Under the pieces are notes generated by a model. The model saw nothing but the letters and a program-made list of their open reading frames with translations. It ran no database searches and was not told the origin of the DNA. Source: Amphiura filiformis (lineage: Eukaryota > Echinodermata > Ophiuroidea > Amphilepidida > Amphiuridae). From it: DNA of 64,000 bases. The position numbers and the translations under genes were made by a program. Positions 53,560-63,935 of this stretch are shown piece after piece (position 1 is the stretch's first letter; each line of letters starts with the position of its first letter). The stretch lies in NCBI RefSeq assembly GCF_039555335.1, contig NC_092642.1, forward strand, positions 22,673,262 to 22,737,261, read 5' to 3'.

Positions 53560-56230
53560 GTAAGTAGGCATTTTTGACTTTGCCCTTAAGGGAAGGGGTA
53601 TGAACGTTTGGACAGTATTTATTGTGAGACATTAGAGCACATCAGACATATCGAATTGCATTCTGAATACGAAGAATGTCCTTCTGATATCAAATAATTT
53701 TGATTTTTTGAAATTCGCAATGTAATACACATTTTAATATGGCAAATCATTAAAAATTGATATTTTTGATATTTAACAGTACTTGAAGTAAACTTTATAA
53801 ATCTGATGATTTATACTTAAAGTGTATGTAGGTGGGATGAAAAGCCGACGATAAATTGAACATTTTGACCTTTCGTATTGAAGATATGAATTTTTTTCCC
53901 AAAACACCAAAACAATATAAAAGGTCAAAATTTTCAATTGATCGTCGGCTTTTCCTCCAGCTACATACCGGTACACTTTTTAAGAATATATCATTAGATT
54001 TATAAAATTTATTTCGAGGACTGTTATATATCAAAAATTTGAAAAATATCAAATTTTAATAATTTGTCATAAAATTTGTATTATATCGTGAATTTCAAAA
54101 ATGAAAATTATTTGATATCAGAAAGACATGTTGTATTTAGAATGCATTCGATACAATGAGGTGCTCTCATGTCCCACAAAAAATACTGTCGAAACGGCAT
54201 AAACGCTCATTCTGGATCCCTTAAGGAATCGGGTAGCAACTTTTGCACAGTATTTTTTGTGGGTCCTGAGAGCACATCAGACACACCAAATTACATTCTG
54301 AATACGAGGACTGTCCTTCTGATATCAAACAGTTTGGGGGGGTTTTTTGTTGATATTTTTGATATTCAATGTCCTCGAAGTAAACTTTATAAATTTAAGA
54401 ATTGTAATAAATAATAATAAATTTAAGAATATGAACTTGAAATGTATGTAACTGGGAGGAAAAGCCGTCCATCATTTGAAAATTTTGCCCTTTTGTATTG
54501 AAGATATATATATTTTGTTCCCAAAAAGACCTAAAATATCAATTTTTAATAATTTACCATAAAATTTGTATTTTGAATTTCACAAAATCAAATTTGATAT
54601 CAGAACTTCAGAAGGACATAATTTCCTCGTATTCAGAATGCAATTTGATCATGTCCCACAAAAAATACTGTACAAACGTTGCTATCCGATCCCTTAATAC
54701 TATAATAAACAACCTTTAAATTTCAAGTTGACTTTTTTTTTGGCATAATTATTTGTAATGTTAACACATGTCGTAATTTACAATAACAATGGTAATAAAT
54801 AATAATAAATAATTTAATAACACCTCAATTCTCCTTCATTGAGACATAAATGTATTAATTAATGAATTATTTGGACAAGAACCGATTTGTCATGAATCGA
54901 TTTGTGATGAATATTAAATATGGCTTCAAGAACTGAAGCAGGGTGCAGGAGTTCGGCAGGAGTATTATCATGTTTTTTGTTGTTGATTTTTTCCGTTGCG
55001 ACTTATATTAATATTCATTATTTAATGCAAAAATGTAACACAGAAAGCCTAACCTCCTTGCAGAAAGCCCTAGTTATTAAACGTTCTTTGAAGAGAATAT
55101 TGATGAAAAGAGCAAAAGTTTGGTATTACAACTACACTGTACATAAGAACTATACAGATCAGACAAGCTCAGACAGTATACAGACGTTGCAGAGTTGCTA
55201 CCCCCTAATAATTGTAATTTATTTAGTGCGGACCCAAATATTTAATAAAATATCAAATTTTATTCTCATTAGGTCAGTTTTCGTCTTATCACCAAAGGTG
55301 AACTCTTATGAAAAAAGTTGATTTGTGATGATTTTTTTTTAGATTTTCAGATTTACCGATAGGCCTAGTGTCTTATTATTAAATGAAAACTGAATAAAGC
55401 AACGTGGACCAAAATGGTAGTTAACCAATGGGCTATTCCAGATGAAATCCATACACCCCTATGAAAGATATGACCTTAATCTCCCACACAGGGAGTGTAA
55501 ATTTCAAACGGAGTCGCCCTTTAAGGTCAAGTCTATTCTTTTAATGTAAAAGAGAGAAAAAGCCACGCTCCAAAGAGTGAGAAGAATGAAAACCACCCAA
55601 AGGGAGTAAAAATCACTCTTAAAAGGAGTGAAAATAACTCGTTTCAAGGTATGATATAAGGTCATTACTCTTTTGTGAGTAATATCCCTTATATTATACC
55701 TTGAAAAAGTGGTTTTCACTCTTTTGTGATTGATTTTGGCTCTTTTTTTTCACTCTTATGAATTAAGAGAGTACCCCATACGTGGAAGATTAAGGTCATA
55801 TCTTCCATACGGGTAACGGGAAGGACTTCTAACTGGAATAATCCACAATCATAATCAGGTTGGGATAAAAAGCATGAATTTGAAACCATCTTCCTTTGAT
55901 GAGGGAGAAAGGTTTGTCTAACTAAAAATATTCAGTTCAAAACATTAAGATCAGTGTTTGACCAGTTTTGACATCTTCCTTTATAATATAGTCATTTTGC
56001 GTTTGTTCTTTTTTCATTTCTTTATACAGCCAGCCTACGGACAAAAATGTCAGTCGTGTCCCGATACCTACGTCAAGCCTTACAAGGTGGAAAAGCTTCG
56101 GTGTCCATCATGCGGTCAGAGGGGTGGCTGTTCCTGCAAACGAGACGAGAAACACGTGGATCCCTTTAAACCTCACCGATCGGACCTATGTGAAAGATGC
56201 AAGAGTGGGCTACACTGCAATTTTCGCTGA
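53452..56230 (+). CDS. ZAR1-like 3CxxC zinc-domain protein, 102 residues
   Basis: Two coding exons (53452-53559 and 56030-56230), phase 0. The protein is nearly all zinc domain: W13, C16-x2-C19, W23, W29, C43-x2-C46, P53-Y54, C61-x2-C64, C70-x-C72, HVDP (78-81), PHR (84-86), DLCERCK (88-94), C99. The series HVDPxxPHRxDLCxRC is diagnostic of zygote arrest proteins (ZAR1, ZAR1L). Known ZAR1 proteins bind RNA and maternal mRNAs in oocytes; that role here is inference. The start is fixed by an in-frame TGA 21 nt upstream. Most known ZAR1 proteins have a long N-terminal region, absent here, so this is an unusually compact form unless another upstream exon and start exist. The AATAAA 25 nt after the stop suggests a very short 3' UTR. 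Confidence 0.88.
53586..54224. mobile_element. TTAA-flanked MITE, CAGTATTT family, copy B
   Basis: TTAA at 53586-53589 and 54221-54224. Same family as 38192-38857: facing arms with ACAGTATTTATTGTGAGACA, GAATTGCATTCTGAATAC, TCTGATATCAAATAATTT. 639 bp. Confidence 0.82.
54221..54697. mobile_element. TTAA-flanked MITE, CAGTATTT family, copy C
   Basis: Shares the TTAA at 54221-54224 with copy B and ends with TTAA at 54694-54697. The arms are shorter and more diverged (CACAGTATTTTTTGTGGG... ATTTCCTCGTATTCAGAATG). 477 bp. Confidence 0.75.
54920..55321 (+). CDS. Doubtful ORF, 133 residues, one membrane segment
   Basis: ATG in a fair context (AATATGG) opens a frame with a hydrophobic stretch at about residues 14-34 (GVLSCFLLLIFSVATYINIH), then a basic part (KRSLKRILMKRAKVW). 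It could be a small type II membrane protein or the N-terminal part of a gene, or a chance frame in AT-rich intron DNA. I recognise no family. It lies on the same strand inside the ZAR1-like gene intron. Confidence 0.25.
   Translation: MASRTEAGCRSSAGVLSCFLLLIFSVATYINIHYLMQKCNTESLTSLQKALVIKRSLKRILMKRAKVWYYNYTVHKNYTDQTSSDSIQTLQSCYPLIIVIYLVRTQIFNKISNFILIRSVFVLSPKVNSYEKS
55430..55844. mobile_element. GGGCTATTCCA-family MITE in ZAR1-like intron
   Basis: Starts GGGCTATTCCAGATGAAATC and ends CTGGAATAATCC. Facing segments include GACCTTAATCTCCCACAC near 55470 and GTGGAAGATTAAGGTCATAT near 55781. The core has its own ACTCTTTTGTGA-type inverted copies. 415 bp. Confidence 0.7.
56030..56230 (+). CDS. 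ZAR1-like gene, coding exon 2 (residues 37-102)
   Basis: Acceptor TTCTTTATACAG ends at 56029; stop TGA at 56228-56230. It carries eight of the cysteines that pair in CxxC and CxC form and the HVDP...PHR...LCxRC signature. The protein ends soon after C99. Confidence 0.9.
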   Translation, partial: PAYGQKCQSCPDTYVKPYKVEKLRCPSCGQRGGCSCKRDEKHVDPFKPHRSDLCERCKSGLHCNFR

Positions 56231-56254
56231 CGGATGATAGAAATCGGGCCGGCA

Positions 56255-56260
56255 AATAAA
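56255..56260 (+). terminator. Candidate poly(A) signal of the ZAR1-like gene
   Basis: AATAAA lies 25 nt after the stop codon. It is the first canonical signal after the gene. Use is inferred. Confidence 0.45.
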
Positions 56261-57060
56261 TGGCAATAACTGATGATAGATTTGATTTATTCACATAATA
56301 TAAAACAATATAATATATTTCAAAAACAATATATAGGTATAAATGGTTAATGCAACGGATATACTTGACTTTATATTATATAGGAATGATGCTGGAATGT
56401 ATATGCTGCCACAGTGACATTTTAATATATTTTACTTGATTTCATAATTGTCATGGTTCTGTATTTTGTTTACATTTTCACAGTCACATTTTAATATATT
56501 TTACATGATTTTATTTATTGGAATGACTATGTAATTTGAATATCGAAGTGGGAGTAAAATCTGTCATCTCTTTAATAATATGTTACTGTTTAATATCAAT
56601 TTACATATTTAAATATTTTTACATTATTCATAAATGGAAGAATTCTTAACGTACACGTTGTTAATTAATGTTACTAGTACATCATTAGTCTGTGACTGTT
56701 GGTAAATATTTGTATTGTTTTGTTTGTTTATGATATCAAAAAAATAGTAAAGAGTAAATATACAGGATTGGTCAAAAAGTGCAATAGGGTAAAGAAGTTA
56801 TCTTAATTTTGGAACCGGGTTGAACTTTATATATGTTAAACCTTTATATAAATGCTATATTCATTAGTGACATGTGTGAAAAATTGAGGTAATTAGCATT
56901 TACCGTTTTGTTTTTATGATAGATTTTACAGCGATACCCAATTTTGATTGTAGTTTACGATGCATCATAATTTTGAATGTATAGCACATTTTGAACAGTT
57001 TAACTTGGTTTTAACGTAAATATCGATTCGTGGCCCTATATGCGTGATTTAAACAACTTC
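56261..57060. other. Gene-free stretch
   Basis: AT-rich with nothing recognised apart from a short direct repeat, CACATTTTAATATATTTTAC (near 56416 and 56483, one base differing). Confidence 0.45.
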
Positions 57061-58110
57061 TTGGTTTAATCAGAACACGTTTGTGGAGGACACCCATATT
57101 ACGGTATTGCAAAGTGTTTCTGCGAGAACACCCAGATTACGGTAAGTGTACATTGCTATGTAAATTGCAAAGTGTTTCTGCGAGGACACCCAGATTACGG
57201 TAAGTGCACATTGCTATGTAAATTACAAAGTGTTTCTACGAGTATACCCAGATTACGGTAAGTGCACATTGCTATGTAAATTGCAAAGTGTTTCTGCGAA
57301 AACACACAGGTTACGGTAAGTGTACATTGCTAAGTAAATTACAAAGTGTTTCTGTGAGGACACCCAGATTACGGTAAGTGCACATTGCTAAGTAAATTAC
57401 AAAGTGTTTCTGAGAGAACACACAGGTTACGGTAAGTGCACATTGCTATGTAAATTACAAAGTGTTTCTGCGAGGACACCCAGATTACGGAAAGTGCACA
57501 TTGCTATGTAAATTGCAAAGTGTTTCTGCGAGGACACCCAGATTACGGAAAGTGCACATTGCTATGTAAATTGCAAAGTGTTTCTGCGAGGACACCCAGA
57601 TTACGGAAAGTGCACATTGCTATGTAAATTGCAAAGTTTTTCTGCGAGGACACCCATATTACGGTAAGCGCACATTGCTATGTAAATTGCAAAGTGTTTC
57701 TGAGAGAACACACAGGTTACGGTAAGTGCACATTGCTAAGTAAATTGCAAAGAGTTTCTGCAAGGACACCCAGATTACAGTAAGCGAACATTGCTATGTA
57801 AATTGCAATCTGCTTCTGCGAGGACACACAGATTACGGTCCCGATTACGGTAAGCGTGCATTGCTATGTAAATTGCAGTGTGTGTCTAAGAGGACACACA
57901 GATTACGGTAAGTGTACATTGCTATGTAAATTACAAAGTATTTCTGCGCGGACACCAGGATTACGGTAAGTGTCCATTGCTATGTAAATTACAAAGTGCT
58001 TATATGAGGACATCCAGTTTACGGTAAGTGCTTATTGCATTGCTGCGTAAATTTCAAAGTGTTTCTGTGAGAACACACAGAGATTACAGTACGTGTATGC
58101 CTACTATGTA
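57060..58110. repeat. 58-bp minisatellite, main block
   Basis: About 17 tandem copies of a 58-bp unit running CAGATTACGGTAAGTGCACA, TTGCTATGTAAATTGCAAAG, TGTTTCTGCGAGGACACC. Most units contain GGTAAGTG, a consensus 5' splice site, and ATGTAAAT, close to an octamer motif. Some have GGAAAGTG instead. Non-coding. It starts about 0.8 kb after the ZAR1-like gene. Confidence 0.93.
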
Positions 58111-58159
58111 AATAATAGTAATGAACACACAGATTACAAGTATTGCTATGTAAATTTAT

Positions 58160-61010
58160 TATTAAAATTTTTAATTTTATGTGGTCTTACCATGCTTACA
58201 TGTTGATCCAATGGCATGTAAAATGGCAATATTGCATCCGACGCTCTCTGCCGCTTGGATAACCCCACATGTGCGCCCTCGCTGTAGGGCTTCACATTTG
58301 ACTCAATATGCATAGAGGGCGGAATTAGGCAATAAATGTTTTTGCGAGTATACCCGGATTATGGAAAGTGTACATTGCTATGTGAATTGCAAAGTATTTC
58401 TGCGAGGACACCCAGATTACGGTAAGTGCACATTGCTATGTGAATTGCAAAGTGTTTCTGGGAGGACACCCAGAATACGGTAAGTGCACATTGCTATGTA
58501 AATTGCAAAGTGTTTCTGCGAGGACACCCAGATTACGGTAAGTGCACATTTTTGAAAAGATTAAAAAAATAAAGTGCACATTGCTATGTATATTGCAAAG
58601 TGTTTGTGCGAGGACACCCAGATTACGGAAAGTGAACATTGCTATGTAAATTACAAAGTGTTTCTGCGAGGACACCCAGATTATTTATGGTAGGCCTAAG
58701 CGTATTTTGCTGTATAAATGTTAATTTATTATCATTATTATTATTATTAATTTTATATGGCCTTACCATGCTTACATGTTGATCCAATGGCATGCAAAAA
58801 TGGCAATATTGCATCCGACGCTCTCTGCCGCTTGGATAACCCCACATGTGCGCCCTCGCTGTATGGCTTCACATTTTTACTCAATATGCATAGAGGGCGG
58901 AATTAGGCAATAAGTGTTTTTGCGAGTATACCCAGGTTATGGAAAGTGTACATTGCTATGTAAATTTAAAAGTGCTCAATAGGCATAGAGGGCGGAATTA
59001 GGCAATATTCATCGAAGAAATCGTAGATTATTAGAGGGGTGAGTTTCTTGTCAGGCTTAGAAAGTCACATGAGTTTAAGGTTATAAAGCATTTTTCAAGA
59101 ACCCTTTTCTCTGGAGGGTTCTACATAAAGAACAGCCAAGAACATTTTGTTCTAAGAGTGTACATTGCTATGTAAATTGCAATAGTGCTTATGTGAGGAC
59201 ACCCAGATTACGGAAAGTGTACATTGCTATGTAAATTACAAAGTGTTTCTGCGAGGACACCAGATTTATGGGAAGCGTATATTGCTGTATAAATGTTAAT
59301 TTAGTATTATTATTATTATTATTATTAATTTTATGTGGCCTTACCATGCTTACATGTTGATCCAGTGGCATATAAAAATGGCGAGATTGCATCCGGCCCT
59401 CTCTGCTGCTTGGATAACCCCACATGTGCGCCCTCGCTGTAGGGCTTCACATTTTGCTCAATAGGCATAGAGGGCGGAATTAGGCAATAGGTGTTTTTGC
59501 GAGTATACCCAGTACATTGCTATGTAAATTTAAAAGTGTTTGTGCGAGGACACCCAAATTACGGAAAGTGTACATTGCTATGTGAATTGCAAAGTGTTTC
59601 TGCGAGGACACCCAAATTACGGTAAGTGCACATTGCTATGTAAATTGCAAAGTGTTTCTGCGAGGACACCCAGATTACGGTATAAGTGTACATTGCTATG
59701 TAAATTACAAAGTGCTTATATATGGACACCCAGTTTACGGTAAGTGCTTATTGCATTGTTGTGTAAATTTCAAAGTGTTTCTGTAAGAACACACAGAGAT
59801 TACAGTAAGTGTAGGCCTACTATGTAAATAATAGTAATGAACACACAGATTACAAGTATTGCTATGTAAATTTATTAGTATAATTTTTAATTGTATGTGG
59901 CCTTACCATGCTTACATGTTGATCCAGTGGCATATAAAAATGGCGAGATTGCATCCGCCCCTCTCTGCCGCTTGGATAACCCCACATGTGCGCCCTCGCT
60001 GTAGGGCTTCACATTTTACTCAATATGCATAGAGGGCGGAATTAGGCAATAAGTGTTTCTGCGAGTATACCCAGATTATGGAAAGTGTACATTGCTATGT
60101 AAATTTAAAAGTGCTCAACTAGACATAGAGGGCGGAATTAGGCAATATTCATCGAAGAAATCGTAGATTATTAGAGGGGTGAGTTTCTTGTCAGGCTTAG
60201 AAAGTCACATGAGTTTAAGGTTATAAAGCATTTTTCAAGAACCCTTTTCTCTGGAGGGTTCTACATAAAGAACAGCCAAGAACATTTTGTTCTAAGAGTG
60301 TACATTGCTATGTAAATTGCAATAGTGCTTATGTGAGGACACCCAGATTACGGTAAGTGTACATTGCTATGTAAATTGCAATAGTGCTTTAATATGTGAG
60401 GACACCCAGATTACGGAAAGTGTACATTGCTATGTAAATTACAAAGTGTTTCTGCGAGGACACCAGATTTATGGGAAGCGTATATTGCTGTATAAATGTT
60501 AATTTAGTATTATTATTATTATTATTATTAATTTTATGTGGCCTTACCATGCTTACACGTTGATCCAATGGTATGTTAAAATGGCGATATTGCATCCGAC
60601 CCTCTCTGCTGCTTGGATAACCCATAGACATACCACCTAGACCTGTAACTGCCCATCCCTAACCATGGCAGTAGGTGAAGCCACGTATCCAAGGTGATTT
60701 TGGTCGGGTGGTCGGACGCGGAGAAATAAGCGTTCATGTCTGGAACGAAAAACGCGATCGTTTGCGTGATTGTTGCGCCGTTATCGCCCGCGTCAAACGC
60801 AACATGTTCTGTAGACGCGAACATGTCTGCTTGTTTGCGTCCGGGGTTACGTCCTTGTCAAAATCGTTGCTAAGCAGTGTTGACTTCACTACGCAAACCA
60901 AAGTTATAGGTCTAGGTTCTTGTTTGTCTGGGGGATAACCCAACATGTGCGCCCTCGCTGTAGGGCTTCATATTTTGCTCAATAAGCATAGAGGGCGAAA
61001 TTATATGCAA
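58160..61010. repeat. Composite repeat: ~165-bp block alternating with 58-bp units
   Basis: A block with TTACCATGCTTACATGTTGA, GCATCCG, GCTTGGATAACCC, ATGTGCGCCCTCGCTGTA and CATAGAGGGCGGAATTAGGC occurs at about 58170-58345, 58740-58920, 59320-59490, 59890-60050 and 60530-61010 (the last split by an insert). Short 58-bp arrays lie between. Two stretches of over 300 bp (from about 58980 and 60120, offset 1140 bp) are nearly identical, showing recent duplication of the composite. Confidence 0.85.
60623..60932. mobile_element. GC-rich hAT-like MITE with GGATAACC duplication
   Basis: The fifth composite block is broken by a 310-bp insert flanked by GGATAACC (60615-60622 and 60933-60940), the 8-bp size of hAT or P-type target duplications. 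Ends CATAGACATACC-ACCTAGACCTGTAACT and the inverse of AGTTATAGGTCTAGGTTCTT form imperfect inverted repeats. CpG content is high (e.g. ACGCGATCGTTTGCG), unlike the region around, which suggests a recent arrival. Confidence 0.7.
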
Positions 61011-61610
61011 TATAAAGCAGGGGGGGACGGAGGATTTCTTGATGACTGGCAACCCTTTATTTATTCCCTGGTCCTAATCGATAATCGTGATCAGATTTTG
61101 CCAGGCCGGTCTGGATCGGAAAAACTGCCGCCATTTTGTCGTCGGAAAACACAGTTTTTAAATTCCAAAAAAAGTCAACATTGCCTGATGTTCATGACTT
61201 AAAACTTCGTATATGTAAAGATTTTCGGACATAGATCAAAATGGGCACACCGCAACTCTTTGATTTTGAGAGATTTTGCCCATAAAAGGTCGTCAAATCA
61301 CTGCAGAAAGCGAACCGGCAACTGACAATTTTCGTATACAATTCAATGACATGCAAGTACATGACTGTCGAGCTCACATGTAAAACATTGTTATTGGCAA
61401 TCATTGCGTGAATTGCAATGGCGACTTTACGGTTTACGCCGGGGGTTTACGTTTACGTCATACTCAGCAGGATCCTTTCAGGACGTAATGCCGGCCAAGG
61501 GTGCAGAAAGGTACCCATTATTTATGCCATGCATGCATGGATTGTGTGTATAGTTAGTTGAGATAACTGCAAGAGTTCCAGATACTCATGACTGATCATG
61601 CTAATCAGAC
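61011..61610. other. Gene-free stretch, less AT-rich
   Basis: No supported gene. It contains a TTTACGGTTTACGCC/TTTACGTTTACGTC patch near 61420-61460. Confidence 0.4.
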
Positions 61611-61742
61611 ATGTCACTTTGTCAGAAGAAGACCAGGAAGAAGACTCTACGGCATGATCCCCGGCCATTCCAGGATGCCGATCGATGGCTGCATTTGAAA
61701 TGGCTTAAAAATCAGCATGGACATGGCCATCATGAGACATGA
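61611..61742 (+). CDS. Possible small ORF, 43 residues
   Basis: ATG at 61611 opens a short frame of basic start (MSLCQKKTRKKTLRHDPRPF) and His-rich end (NQHGHGHHET). A splice-donor-like TTCGGTAAGT follows at about 61793. The local sequence is dense in CATGATCATG words. It may instead be an untranslated first exon or chance. No family recognised. Confidence 0.15.
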   Translation: MSLCQKKTRKKTLRHDPRPFQDADRWLHLKWLKNQHGHGHHET

Positions 61743-62012
61743 TCATGGCGGCATGGGCTGATCATGATGACAGTACTTCTGACATGAATGTTCGGTAAGT
61801 AAAGTAGCTATACAATGAATAATATACCTATAGTCAGATAGTAGGAATTCCAATTGAATGAACATAGCTTTCAACAGCTGCACTCGATCCAACCGCGATC
61901 GTATATCGCGTATTTGAAACTACAACGTGAACGCACGAACTTGGATACAATGCTAACCAATCACGAGTGGGTTGGTATGGTTGGATATAGTGGGATTCCG
62001 TCATTCGACTAA

Positions 62013-63691
62013 AGGGCTATTTCATTATAAATGACAACATTGAGTCCCAAAAGGGGTCAAAATTCAAACTCATTTATTTCATGCAAATTCATTATCATTT
62101 CAAAGTTCAGATGGTGTGTCAATAATTCTCAAAATATTAGAGCGTCAAACCCTCAGGAACCATTAAAAAAATTAAATTGACTTTTTGCTGTGTAAAACAT
62201 AGCTGCCGTGTGGAGGGGACATTTTTTAAACAATTTAATACACAACTTTGAAAGAGTATATGTAACCAACATTGGGTTCATACTTATTCATATTTAGTCT
62301 GTAATAATTGTTGTATGTTCCTTTACACTTCAGTGTCTTAAATATGCCAGTTTCAATATAAAACAATTAGTAAATTGATACTAATCCAGATAAATGGTGC
62401 AAAATTACTACATATTTTTAAGGATAAACTTTATCTTCACATGAAAAATTCATGAAATAGTCATTTTGTCCTGCCCAATAGCTACACTGATGCATAAGTG
62501 AGTATTCTGCGTCAATCTGTTGTACTAGTCATGGAAAACCTAAAATAAAAGACCCCTCCTGTGTCATTTGTTCTGGATAGGACACATTTTTTAACACATA
62601 ATAAAGCCATTTTGATAATCTATGATAAAGCATACTTTAACTTTAGAAATAGCTGCATCAATATTATTGCATAAAAGATCCCCAGCATTTAAAATCCACT
62701 ACAAACAGGGTTAATATTCTGGTTAAATTAGGAATATTGCAATTTTTAGCTAACCAAGTTCAATGCAGAATAATATCATATGTGTTCTCAACAACTGGAC
62801 AATAATTTGAACACTAAAGTGGTTTGTAAGCATAATTTGCAATAAAATGCAAAAATTTCTAGTAGGTTTGGCTCTTTGAAATTTTTATTTTTAGTTTGTT
62901 TACCAATTCATGGAAATGACATAATTGAACGGGAGAGGACATTTGATAAATTGCAAACAGAATCGTGGATACAGGCTTGCAAAATGCAACAAATACCAAA
63001 TCATGTGCCACCTTGGTAGAAGGAAGACCACTCTTCCTCTACAAATTTCACATTCTATGATATAACCCTTCTTATTTCAACAATTAGTAATTAACTTCAG
63101 TTCTGGAGAGGACAAATTTTAACGCGGAACTGTGGTATCAAGAACAAGTGGTCTACTGTATGTAAAATAAATGAATTCCTCAATCAGTGCCCTGTCCCAT
63201 CAATTGGTAATATAACACAGATTATACAGGTAGGGTAAGGGTTTATATTTCCTCTTTAATGTTAACAAAAATGGAGGCATGAATTGAGAGGACACTCATT
63301 TTTTTTATTTAACGAAAATGCCAATTTTGCAAGAATCTACGAATTTTAACATTTTTGCACCAATTTTCACCATTCAACTTGCATGATGTTCCACACATAT
63401 CATATTTTCATTGCAACAAGCACATTGCCATAGAATGTACCTAATTTTTCAAAGAATTAATTCAGAATACATGGGCAAAATGAAATGGGACTCCAAAATT
63501 GGGTTAAAATGTACCTTTTGGCAATTTTTTATACAAAAAATAGACAGAATTCTGTAAAAATGCTCATGTAGCTTGTAGTTTGTGGCATACTTAGAATTAA
63601 GTTAATAACACTGCATTATCACCCTAATTATATCAACCAGATATGATAAAAGCCATTTTTGTGAACGTGTCATTTATAATGAAATAGCCCT
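62013..63691. mobile_element. 1.68-kb DNA transposon, perfect 24-bp TIRs
   Basis: Positions 62013-62036 and 63668-63691 are exact inverted repeats (AGGGCTATTTCATTATAAAT...). If the element is taken from GGGC to GCCC, TAAA lies on both outer sides, a possible 4-bp target duplication. It has no ORF of note. The motif GAGAGGACA or GGAGGGGACA/GGATAGGACA before an A/T run recurs at about 62215, 62576, 62933, 63104 and 63286. A non-autonomous element of unknown superfamily. Confidence 0.85.
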
Positions 63692-63711
63692 AAAATAAAC
63701 CATGAAACGGA

Positions 63712-63935
63712 AGATTGCTTGCATGCTTGGCATGGGTACGCAACTACGCACGCACATGCGTTTGCAACTGTTTTATGGGTACAGTACACGGGCGCATGTG
63801 TTTGCAAGTGTTAATATGGGTACGCACACACGTGTGCATTTATTGGTATGCACACAAGTGTTAATAAACGCAATTGTTTATGGCACGCATACGCGCTTGC
63901 AAGTGTTTATGGCCGTACAGTACTAGTCTACGCAT
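63712..63935. repeat. Imperfect TTTGCAAGTGTT / GGGTACGCA repeat
   Basis: Four or so diverged copies of a unit with GGGTACGCA, ACACG/TGCG and TTTGCAAGTGTTTATGG, spaced about 45-60 bp. The 74-residue ORF across it is a product of the repeat. Confidence 0.65.

Larger units (their letters stand above)
53560..56029 (+). other. ZAR1-like gene intron with three MITEs
   Basis: 2.47-kb intron holding two TTAA-type MITEs in tandem (53586-54224, 54221-54697), a possible small ORF (54920-55321) and a GGGCTATTCCA MITE (55430-55844). The first MITE starts only 26 bp after the donor. Confidence 0.8.

Noticed and set aside
57060..60490. 58-bp repeats as a CRISPR array or as coding repeats (NLGVLAETLCNLHSNVH-type minus-strand frames)
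   Set aside because: No unique spacers; the open frames are by-products of a 58-bp period and are soon lost by frame changes between blocks.
63702..63926. 74-residue ORF near the right edge
   Set aside because: Follows an imperfect DNA repeat and has no protein features.
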